A DNA stretch of 5,315 nucleotides from JBBQKP01 sp038326995. Lineage in GTDB: Bacteria; Planctomycetota; Phycisphaerae; Tepidisphaerales; Tepidisphaeraceae. How positions within the stretch are numbered: position 1 is the stretch's first letter; every line of letters begins with the position of its first letter. The stretch spans positions 1 through 5,315 of the forward strand of contig JBBQKP010000226.1 of the NCBI GenBank assembly GCA_038326995.1, given 5' to 3'. Position numbers and translations under genes: made by a program. Under the pieces are notes generated by a model that worked only from the letters and a program-made list of their open reading frames with translations, had not been told where the DNA came from and did not search any database. Below, piece after piece: positions 1-5,287 of the stretch.

Positions 1-55
1 ACGCCTGTGCCTCCGCAGCGTCGTCCATCAATTCGGGCTCGGGTGTTCGGTTCAT
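1..55 (-). CDS. N-terminus of a probable class I SAM-dependent methyltransferase (partial, runs off the left edge)
   Basis: Read on the minus strand from the ATG at 55-53, this gives 18 codons, MNRTPEPELMDDAAEAQA, with no stop before the window ends. From memory, the opening R-x-PEPELMDD followed by an alanine-rich helix is typical of a family of about 200-residue class I SAM-dependent methyltransferases of unknown substrate found in cyanobacteria and planctomycetes. No SAM-binding motif is visible because the rest of the gene lies outside. There is no good Shine-Dalgarno sequence before the ATG. The start region is one copy of a 26-bp direct repeat whose other copy lies at 4923-4948, so the native upstream region may have been displaced by the intervening island. 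The family call rests on a short stretch and could be wrong. Confidence 0.5.
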   Translation of the reverse strand, partial: MNRTPEPELMDDAAEAQA

Positions 56-58
56 GGT
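33..58. repeat. Left copy of the 26-bp direct repeat bounding the island
   Basis: These 26 bases match 4923-4948 at 25 of 26 positions; the one difference is T at 47 against G at 4937. The copies are in the same orientation and 4890 bp apart. This copy contains the start codon and the PEPE codons of the leftward gene. The match continues to about base 60 if one 14-bp unit of the right-hand tandem repeat is skipped. Confidence 0.75.
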
Positions 59-65
59 CTGGGTG

Positions 66-530
66 CTCGTAACGAGAGTCTAGACTGAACGAGTGATGAG
101 CCCAACCCCGATGCATAATTCTCCGCGCCATCGGCCACGAAATCCGCATGCATTGTGTCCATTAACCACCACCCCCTCAACATCGCAACCGACACCACCC
201 CAGCTTCTTCACCGCCATCGTCCGCTGGCCGCATCGCCTGGATCGCCGAGCCGTCGCAGGTCGATCAAAGCGCGAAAGTGAATCGCGTGCTCGTCGAGTT
301 GATCGGCTGGTATCGCGTGATCCCGAGCGCCATGCGTCGCCCCGCCTTCCGCCGACACCGTTTCGGCGGCCAAGTGCCGCAGATGCGTCATGGCGGTGTT
401 GAAGCCGAACACCTGCAGGATGAACAGATGAATTGTCTCCACCGGCCCGAGCTTGCGCTCGCGTCATTTGTATTGGGCAGCCCGGCAGGCCGCGAGGATC
501 GATGGGTTGGGAAGAGATTGTTTGCAATCC
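66..530 (-). pseudogene. IS4-family transposase remnant, N-terminal part
   Basis: Minus-strand translation from about 523 downward gives SLPNPSILAACRAAQYK, then an in-frame TGA at 464-466 where the family normally has Trp, then RERKLGPVETIHLFILQVFG and FNTAMTHLRHLA. This is the characteristic N-terminal region of one group of IS4-family DDE transposases, with its 'TIHLFxLQVLxxNTAxxHLRHLAG' block. Past about 355 the reading frame changes: KAGRRMALGITRYQ in the next frame fits the family's KARMRLPL segment. From about 230 to 66 the similarity is weak and spread over frames, with possible traces of the DT and PGxGFP blocks, so the left boundary is uncertain. Nonsense and frameshift changes make it non-functional. 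The C-terminal half with the catalytic Glu is absent here. Confidence 0.7.
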
Positions 531-650
531 TGCTGGCCGCGCCAAAGCGTGTGAGAGACTGGCCATCCGTGGCCTCATGTATTGGAGTTTTTCGAAGGAA
601 CCAACGACATCATCGCAGGAGGCCGCTGCCCGCGCCAGCGGCGTATTTAC

Positions 651-672
651 TGCATAATTTGAGAGTTATGCA
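651..672. repeat. Perfect 7-bp inverted repeat around an 8-bp spacer (recombinase core-like site)
   Basis: TGCATAA at 651-657 is mirrored exactly by TTATGCA at 666-672, with TTTGAGAG between them. Two 7-bp arms around an 8-bp spacer is the geometry of a tyrosine-recombinase core site, and it is also possible as an element end or an operator. A further half-site, TGCATAATT, occurs at 112-120. The site lies between the IS4 and IstB remnants. Its function is not shown by the sequence. Confidence 0.4.
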
Positions 673-678
673 CTTCGG

Positions 679-818
679 TTAAATTGATGGCGTTCGAAAT
701 GTCCCCTTTTGCCTTTTGCCAGTGGATTCGCGGAAGCGATAGCTCTGCCGTTTAACTCGATGATCGTGCAGCGGTGTGTGAATCGATCCAGAAACGTCGC
801 CGGCAGCGTCGCACAGGC
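679..818 (-). pseudogene. IstB-like (IS21 family) helper ATPase, C-terminal remnant
   Basis: Minus-strand translation gives ATLPATFLDRFTHRC followed by TIIELNG. After a one-base frame slip near 746 it continues SYRFRESTGKRQKG, then TFRTPSI and a TAA at 679-681. This closely follows the C-terminal end of IstB proteins, whose usual form is 'LLDRLTHxCHIIExNGESYRFRES'. IstB is the AAA+ helper that activates the IstA transposase of IS21 elements. Only about 45 residues remain, with no Walker motifs, no partner istA and a frameshift, so this is debris. It shows that at least two IS families have been in this stretch. Confidence 0.75.
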
Positions 819-1222
819 GACAATGAGGGGCGAAGGTCGGGCACATGACCGATGCGGATCGTGAGTCAATTTGAGATCGAGCATGAATCGACCGCAGCTC
901 CGGTGGCATCGAGAAGAAAATTTTTGTTCTTCGGGTTTTTGTTCTTGCTTTCTCGCACTCGATTGAAGTAACCTTCCGTTTTATGACTCGGACTCGCGTT
1001 CTTTCATCCTCTGCCAGCGACAAGTCAGGCTCAGGCGAGCATCGACCGGCGCTACAGAAGATTAAAGGCAACCCAACTTCCTTGGCGGGTGCCCCACGCG
1101 GCCAGATTCACGTTCCTCCGTGAGCCCACTCTCGCCGTTTGGTTCCATGGGTTCGTTTATGCTTCGAGCGGTCGATTGTGACCGTTTCCTGAGCTGACCA
1201 AATACAACACAAAGGATTATAC
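819..1222. other. Leader region upstream of the transporter operon, no gene seen
   Basis: No open frame here has convincing protein character. The longer minus-strand frames are low-complexity Arg/Ser-rich shadows. The stretch holds an 11-bp direct repeat, TTTTTGTTCTT, at 921-931 and 936-946, next to an A/T-rich patch. No strong sigma-70 promoter stands out. TTGTGA at 1176-1181 could be a -35 box, but nothing well spaced resembles a -10. The operon promoter probably lies in this interval. Confidence 0.5.
1211..1216 (+). promoter_or_regulatory. Ribosome binding site of the methyltransferase-ATPase fusion gene
   Basis: AAAGGA lies six bases before the ATG at 1223. This supports that ATG as the start, and with it the presence of the methyltransferase domain in the translated product. 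Confidence 0.65.
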
Positions 1223-2866
1223 ATGCACGGCAATAGCTCGATTGCAGCGGTTCAGCCGCAATACGTGATTCGGTTTCCCGACATCGATCAGCACGAAGAC
1301 CAGGACTCCGAGTTCTGCGAGATCGAGGCAGGCGGCATTCGCAGAACAATCCGTCTGCACGACTATGACGAAATCTACAAAAGTCCGGGTCTCTACGAAC
1401 AGTTGTTCTATGAGCGGCTCAAGTGCGCCTCGCCGCAGCAGGTCGTTTCGCTTTTATCGCAGACGATGCGCGACCGTGGCATTGATCCTTCGACGATGAA
1501 CGCGATCGACGTGGGCGCGGGCAACGGCATGGTGGGTGAGGAACTGCGTGACGCGGGGTGCGGCCCGATGGTGGGGATCGACATTCTGCCTGAAGCGCAG
1601 ATGGCGGCGATGCGCGATCGGCCGAACGTTTACCGCGACTATGTCGTCGCGGACCTGACTGACCTTACCGACGCCGAGCAATCGCGACTCAGCGCGCACG
1701 ATCCGTCGCTGCTGGTGACGGTTGCGGCACTGGGTTTTGGCGACATTCCGCCTCGCGCGTTCGCCGTCGCATTCAATCTGATTCGTCCGGGCGGGCTTCT
1801 GGCCTTTAACATTCGTGACTCGTTCCTCAACGCCCGCGACCGCACCGGCTTCAGCAAGTTGATCAACGACATGAGCTGCGGCGGCATCATTCAGATCGAG
1901 TCTTGGAAACGCTACGTGCATCGACTGACGGTACACGGCAAGCCGATCGAATACATCGCCATCATCGCACGAAAGCACTCAAACGTGCCCGAGTCGATGC
2001 TCGAGGCAGAACCGGCTTCGGCAGGTGGTGGCGGCGCGAAAGTAAAGCGACCGGTCCACATCGAATACAAAGGCGTCTCCAAGCGGTATGAGGGCGCGGC
2101 GTCGGAAGCGCTTATCGATTTCAATGTCACTGTGGGGTCCGGCGAACTGCTCGCGCTGGTGGGCGGTTCGGGTTCGGGAAAGACGACGGCGATCAAACTC
2201 ATCAACCGTCTGATCGAGCCCACCACGGGCACCGTTCTGGTAAACAACACAGACGTGAAGTGTGAAGACGCGGTGCACCTGCGCCGTAGGATCGGGTACG
2301 CGTTTCAACAGATCGGACTGTTTCCGCACATGACCGTCGGCGAGAACGTCGCGACCACGCCGAAGCTGCTCGGGTGGTCTCCCGAAGACGTTTCGGCACG
2401 CGTGGACGAGCTTCTGAAACTGGTCGGACTCCCCGCAGGCGAGTTTAGGCTGCGCCGCGTGCAGGAACTGTCCGGCGGACAGCAGCAGCGGGTGGGATTC
2501 GCACGGGCGCTGGCCGCCAAGCCGAGCATTATGCTGCTCGACGAACCGTTCGGCGCGCTCGACCCCATAACGCGAGAGCAGCTGCAGGTCGAGTACCTGT
2601 TGATCCATCGGCAACTCGGACTGACGTCAGTTCTGGTCACGCACGACATGACCGAAGCGCTTCTACTGGCCGACCGCATCGCGGTGATGCGAAGCGGACG
2701 ACTGGTGCAGGTCGGCACCCCCGAGGAATTGATCGATCGTCCGGCGGACGATTACGTCGCGTCGCTCCTGTCGACCCCGCGTCGCCAGGCGGAACGCCTC
2801 AAGGAACTTTCCCACCATTCCGAACACGCGTCGATGTTCGATAACGAAAGGAAGATGAACAAATGA
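1223..2866 (+). CDS. Fusion of a SAM-dependent methyltransferase and a betaine/choline-type ABC transporter ATPase
   Basis: This 547-residue protein has two domains. Residues about 40-251 form a class I SAM-dependent methyltransferase: motif I AIDVGAGNG at 94-102, the acidic end of strand 2 (GID, D120), ADL with D144, and the post-motif LIRPGGLLAF at 186-195. A HRL-x5-PIEYIA segment at 233-246 closes the fold. A Gly/Ala-rich linker (about 252-276, including GGGG) leads to an ABC ATPase: Walker A GGSGSGKT at 314-321, Q-loop FQQ at 361-363, signature LSGGQQQR at 416-423, Walker B IMLLDEP at 436-442, D-loop at 444-447 and switch His474. The segments RRRIGYAFQQIGLFPH and EPFGALDPITRE place it with OpuCA/ProV/OsmV, the ATPases of quaternary-ammonium importers. 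The CBS pair usual at the C-terminus of OpuCA/ProV is missing; only about 30 extra residues follow. The protein should act at the inner face of the membrane with the permease encoded next. The methylated substrate is unknown. All catalytic motifs look intact, and the frame runs unbroken through both domains. Confidence 0.9.
   Translation: MHGNSSIAAVQPQYVIRFPDIDQHEDQDSEFCEIEAGGIRRTIRLHDYDEIYKSPGLYEQLFYERLKCASPQQVVSLLSQTMRDRGIDPSTMNAIDVGAGNGMVGEELRDAGCGPMVGIDILPEAQMAAMRDRPNVYRDYVVADLTDLTDAEQSRLSAHDPSLLVTVAALGFGDIPPRAFAVAFNLIRPGGLLAFNIRDSFLNARDRTGFSKLINDMSCGGIIQIESWKRYVHRLTVHGKPIEYIAIIARKHSNVPESMLEAEPASAGGGGAKVKRPVHIEYKGVSKRYEGAASEALIDFNVTVGSGELLALVGGSGSGKTTAIKLINRLIEPTTGTVLVNNTDVKCEDAVHLRRRIGYAFQQIGLFPHMTVGENVATTPKLLGWSPEDVSARVDELLKLVGLPAGEFRLRRVQELSGGQQQRVGFARALAAKPSIMLLDEPFGALDPITREQLQVEYLLIHRQLGLTSVLVTHDMTEALLLADRIAVMRSGRLVQVGTPEELIDRPADDYVASLLSTPRRQAERLKELSHHSEHASMFDNERKMNK
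2847..2854 (+). promoter_or_regulatory. Ribosome binding site of the permease-binding protein gene, inside the preceding gene
   Basis: AAAGGAAG ends eight bases before the ATG at 2863. The ATG overlaps the previous stop as ATGA (2863-2866). This supports translational coupling and near-equal production of the two transporter proteins. Confidence 0.7.
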
Positions 2867-4410
2867 GCAGGTCACTCCACGAATTACTGTCGTTGCTGCC
2901 CGAGTTCTTCGCGAACCATCTGCTGCTTAGCATGTCCGCGCTGGCGATCGGGCTGGTCATCAGCCTTCCACTGGCGATTCTCTGCACGCGGTCGCGCCGA
3001 CTGGGCGCGCCGGTGCTGGCGGTCGCAAGTGTGATTCAGACGATTCCAAGCCTGGCGCTGCTTGCCCTGATGGTGCCGATTCTCGGGATGATCGGCTTCG
3101 TACCATCGCTGATCGCGCTCGTGCTTTATTCCATGCTGCCGGTGCTGCGAAACACGGTGACGGGAATACAGGGCGTTGATCGTGCGCTGATCGAGGCGGC
3201 GCGCGGCGTCGGCATGACGCCGATGCAAACGCTGTTTAAGGTGGAACTGCCCCTGGCCGCGCCGACGATCATCGCAGGCGTCCGCACAGCGGCGGTATGG
3301 GTGATCGGCATCGCCACACTCGCAACGCCCGTCGGGCAGACCACGCTCGGCAACTTCATTTTCACCGGCCTGCAGACGCAGAATCAGGCGGCGGTGCTCG
3401 TCGGCTGTATCGCGGCGGCGGCGCTTGCGCTGATCGTCGACGGGTCGATTCGCATTTTAGAATCGGGTGCCGAACTGCGGAGCCGCAGACGTCTCATCAT
3501 AGGTTCGGTCGCGCTGGGCGGCTTCCTGCTGGTCGGCCTCTCGCCGCTGGCCGTCAACGCCACTCGGTTTGACGGTCGCCCGTCGATCGTCGTCGGCGCC
3601 AAGACCTTCACCGAGCAGCACGTGCTGGCCGAACTTCTCTCCGAGCAGATGCGAACCGCCGGCTTCCGCACAAGCACCAAGGCCGGAATGGGTTCGCAGC
3701 TGCTTTTCGACGCGCTGGCCAATGGCAGCGTGGACTGCTACGTCGATTACACCGGGACGATCTGGACCAACGTAATGCAGCGAACCGACACCCCGCCACG
3801 TCGACAGATGATGGTCGAAATGAAGCGGTGGCTCTCGACCCACCACAACATCGTCGTCGCCGGGCGTCTTGGATTTGAGAACACCTACGCGTTCGCGATG
3901 CGCCGCGACGACGCTAATAGACTGGGGATCAAGACCGTCAGCGACTTGCGTTCGCACGCACCCGAGCTGTTGCTCGGCGGCGATATCGAATTCTTCGGCC
4001 GACCGGAATGGATTCGTGCCAAGTCCACCTACGACCTGGATTTCAAAGAAACCACCGGCCTGGACGCTTCAATTATGTACTCGGCTTGCGCCAGCGGCGC
4101 GGTCGACGTCATCGCCGGATTCAGTTCCGACGGACGGATCGCGGCGTACGATCTGGTCGTTCTTCAGGACGACCGAAACGTCTTTCCACCCTACGACGCG
4201 ATCGTCCTGCTTTCGCGCAAAGCAAACGAGAAACCAGGCGTCGTCTCGGCCGTTGCGTCGCTAATCAATACGATCGACGACGATCTAATGCGGCAGACGA
4301 ACAAACTCGTTGATGTCGACGGCAGATCGCCTTCGGAAGCGGCAAGGTTACTCTTGATTTCGCTCGAGACGCCTGCCGCCCCGTCGTCGCCACTGGCTGA
4401 ACAATCCTGA
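2863..4410 (+). CDS. Fused permease and substrate-binding protein of a betaine/choline-family ABC importer
   Basis: The 515-residue protein joins two OpuC/Osm-type components. Residues 1-232 form a BPD-type permease. Likely membrane spans are about 18-41, 50-74, 79-98, 135-157, 174-196 and 211-231, with the EAA coupling loop EAARGVGMTP at 111-120. The Arg-rich 43-46 and 206-210 fall on the cytoplasmic side, so the last span delivers the C-terminal part outside. Residues about 240-500 are an OpuAC/ProX-like binding domain: VVGAKTFTEQ at 243-252, GMGSQLLFDAL at 275-285, YVDYTGT at 293-299, NTYAFAMRRD at 340-349, EFFGRPEW at 376-383, FSSDGRIAAYDLVVLQDD at 420-437 and FPPYDA at 441-446. These resemble the OsmF/YehZ and choline/carnitine-type group. 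No separate signal peptide or lipobox is needed because the receptor is tethered. The ATP-binding partner is the upstream fusion, so the complex would have two copies of each protein. Candidate ligands are betaine, choline, carnitine or ergothioneine; the sequence does not decide. Confidence 0.92.
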   Translation: MSRSLHELLSLLPEFFANHLLLSMSALAIGLVISLPLAILCTRSRRLGAPVLAVASVIQTIPSLALLALMVPILGMIGFVPSLIALVLYSMLPVLRNTVTGIQGVDRALIEAARGVGMTPMQTLFKVELPLAAPTIIAGVRTAAVWVIGIATLATPVGQTTLGNFIFTGLQTQNQAAVLVGCIAAAALALIVDGSIRILESGAELRSRRRLIIGSVALGGFLLVGLSPLAVNATRFDGRPSIVVGAKTFTEQHVLAELLSEQMRTAGFRTSTKAGMGSQLLFDALANGSVDCYVDYTGTIWTNVMQRTDTPPRRQMMVEMKRWLSTHHNIVVAGRLGFENTYAFAMRRDDANRLGIKTVSDLRSHAPELLLGGDIEFFGRPEWIRAKSTYDLDFKETTGLDASIMYSACASGAVDVIAGFSSDGRIAAYDLVVLQDDRNVFPPYDAIVLLSRKANEKPGVVSAVASLINTIDDDLMRQTNKLVDVDGRSPSEAARLLLISLETPAAPSSPLAEQS

Positions 4411-4419
4411 GTGCCCCGA

Positions 4420-4900
4420 CCATCTTTTCGCCAAGTCGAGTCTTCGTCGCATTTCTTTTCGAGGGTTTTGGCCATCTTTCTACAGGTGTCCTGCAGATCC
4501 TTCACCACGCTCGGTTCGTGGCGGCCGGGGCGTCGGTGCTTGATCATCGGGTCCGTCAACGCCTCGCCCGGGCGGCGTTCAGCAGCCAGCGGATGGTGTC
4601 TATGAAACTGATCCGGTCGGGCGCCACCCCCTGGCGATTGGCGGCTTGAACCATCATCGCGTGAATCAAATTGTAGACCAGGCATTAAACCGCCAGTTCT
4701 TTGCGTGCGCCGTCGAGTGTTTTGATCTTGATCTTCCGCATCTTCAGCGTGGTCTTAAGCTCGGCGAAATGCGTTTCCACCTGCCAGCGCATTCCATAGA
4801 GTTCAATCAAGTTTTCCTTCGGATATTTCACCGGGTGCAGCAGTGTGGTGGCGAGCGTCACGACAAACGTCCGCTGGCGGTGTCGCGGTAGCGTGTAGCG
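4420..4900 (-). pseudogene. IS4-family transposase remnant, C-terminal part
   Basis: Reading the minus strand from 4900 gives RYTLPRHRQRTFVVTLATTL, then LHPVKYPKENLIELYGMRWQ, then VETHFAELKTTLKMRKIK. Y-x2-R-x3-E-x6-K at 4754-4798 is the YREK signature of IS4-family DDE transposases and carries the third catalytic acid. An in-frame TAA at 4685-4687 replaces what is normally Tyr or Phe in KELAVY. The frame then continues CLVYNLIHAMMVQAANRQG and APDRISFIDTIRWLLNAA. Near 4560 it slips, and the family's C-terminus goes on in the next frame as KHRRPGRHEP and VVKDLQDTCRKMAKTLEKK. The end near 4420 is blurred. The first and second catalytic Asp regions are absent. The gene is dead. It has the same orientation as the N-terminal remnant at the left, but the two parts are in the wrong order to be one gene cut by an insertion. 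Confidence 0.85.
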
Positions 4901-4945
4901 TCATTCACGGAATTCCAGCCAATCGGGCTCGGGTGTGCGGTTCAT
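4901..4945 (-). pseudogene. Orphan copy of the methyltransferase gene start, joined to the transposase remnant
   Basis: On the minus strand the ATG at 4945-4943 gives MNRTPEPDWLEFRE and then TGA at 4903-4901. The first seven codons specify the same residues as the start of the gene at 55-1. After the PEPD codons the similarity stops. WLEFRE then TGA then RYTLPR fits the IS4 transposase frame, whose family often has a Trp and an RExRY motif here. The junction therefore lies near 4920-4923. I read this as a duplicated 5' end and not an expressed peptide. Confidence 0.5.
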
Positions 4946-4948
4946 GGT
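4923..4948. repeat. Right copy of the 26-bp direct repeat bounding the island
   Basis: It matches 33-58 at 25 of 26 positions in the same orientation. It overlaps the first unit and the start of the second unit of the 14-bp tandem array, and it abuts the transposase remnant on its left side. Confidence 0.75.
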
Positions 4949-4973
4949 GTGCGGTTCATGGTCTGCGGTCCAT
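4932..4973. repeat. Tandem array of three 14-bp units
   Basis: GGTGTGCGGTTCAT occurs exactly at 4932-4945 and 4946-4959, and as GGTCTGCGGTCCAT (two changes) at 4960-4973. A broken fourth unit, TGTCTGCG, follows at 4974-4981. The left repeat at 42-55 carries one unit with one change. On the minus strand each unit starts with ATG, so the array offers several possible start codons in different frames. Confidence 0.85.
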
Positions 4974-5050
4974 TGTCTGCGCAAGAATAAGCGAGTCACG
5001 TCGCGATGAATTCGCGGCTCGTCGTGGCCAACGAGATTACGCCGGGTGCT

Positions 5051-5074
5051 ACGTTTTGTGTACACACAAAGCGT
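5051..5074. repeat. Hairpin / operator-like inverted repeat
   Basis: ACGTTTTGTG at 5051-5060 pairs with CACAAAGCGT at 5065-5074 around TACA, with nine of ten positions complementary. The centre, TGTGTACACA at 5057-5066, is a perfect 10-bp palindrome. It is not followed by a T-run, so an operator or an element end is more likely than a Rho-independent terminator. Confidence 0.5.
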
Positions 5075-5107
5075 ACGGTTCGCCGTACGGTTCGCCGTGC
5101 GTTTCGT
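5072..5107. repeat. Tandem array of three 12-bp units
   Basis: CGTACGGTTCGC occurs exactly at 5072-5083 and 5084-5095, followed by a third unit with three changes at 5096-5107. It overlaps the right arm of the hairpin. The unit shares the CGGTTC core with the 14-bp array about 100 bp to the left. Confidence 0.8.
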
Positions 5108-5194
5108 CCGGAGTCCCGGCCACGCTCTGAAGTACCAGAACATGGCACACGCCGATTCGCGATGTTTTCTCATGAATAACGCACGCGCGACTTG

Positions 5195-5227
5195 CGGATA
5201 AATCAAAACTCAAGAACATTTTATCCG
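5195..5227. promoter_or_regulatory. Inverted repeat just upstream of the promoter of the rightmost gene
   Basis: CGGATAAA at 5195-5202 and TTTATCCG at 5220-5227 are exact reverse complements separated by 17 bases. The right arm ends four bases before the candidate -35 box, so it could be an operator or a weak hairpin. No known regulator site is recognised. Confidence 0.35.
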
Positions 5228-5231
5228 GCAC

Positions 5232-5260
5232 TTGAATTCCAAAATTATGATTCGTACATT
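5232..5260 (+). promoter_or_regulatory. Candidate sigma-70-type promoter for the rightmost gene
   Basis: TTGAAT at 5232-5237 and TACATT at 5255-5260 are separated by exactly 17 bases, and each matches four of six consensus positions. Transcription would begin near 5267, about 20 bases before the ATG at 5288. The region is A/T-rich. Confidence 0.4.
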
Positions 5261-5278
5261 CAGAATCACTTTTTATTC

Positions 5279-5283
5279 AGGAG
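5279..5283 (+). promoter_or_regulatory. Ribosome binding site of the rightmost gene
   Basis: AGGAG ends four bases before the ATG at 5288, which is slightly close but usable. Confidence 0.5.
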
Positions 5284-5287
5284 TCTG

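Larger units (their letters stand above)
4974..5287. other. Intergenic region with repeats and regulatory-like structures, no gene seen
   Basis: The open frames across here are short and made largely of translated tandem repeats, so I do not call a gene. The stretch contains a hairpin, a 12-bp tandem repeat and an inverted repeat followed by a promoter-like pair, each listed separately. The last 100 bases are clearly more A/T-rich than the rest of the window, as expected of a promoter region. Confidence 0.6.

Noticed and set aside
155..682. 175-residue open frame on the plus strand
   Set aside because: It lies opposite the minus-strand IS4 remnant and its composition (Arg/His/Pro/Ala-rich) is that of an antisense reading; the family match is on the other strand.
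921..946. Two copies of TTTTTGTTCTT spaced by 15 bp as a regulatory site or short CRISPR
   Set aside because: Only two copies of a low-complexity 11-mer and no spacer pattern; kept only as a remark in the leader region.
679..1071. 130-residue open frame on the minus strand as a whole gene
   Set aside because: Only its last part matches anything (IstB), after a frame slip; the upstream portion is low-complexity and lacks protein-like features.
1979..2614. 211-residue open frame on the minus strand inside the ATPase coding region
   Set aside because: Shadow of a high-GC coding sequence; the plus strand has every ABC ATPase motif.
4120..4128. Phe in place of Tyr in the binding-domain motif FSSDGR as a lost ligand cage residue
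   Set aside because: As far as I recall, FSSDGRIAA is normal in the OsmF/YehZ-like branch of these binding proteins, so it is not evidence of a damaged pocket.
4411..4480. Rho-independent terminator after the operon
   Set aside because: I found no stable stem followed by a T-run; the T-rich stretches here belong to the transposase remnant on the other strand.
4646..4891. 81-residue open frame on the plus strand
   Set aside because: It is the antisense reading of the YREK region of the IS4 transposase remnant.
4901..5206. 101-residue open frame on the minus strand
   Set aside because: Much of it is translated tandem repeats (for example TANRTANRT) and it ends in the orphan MNRTPEPDWLEFRE; there is no ribosome site or recognisable domain.
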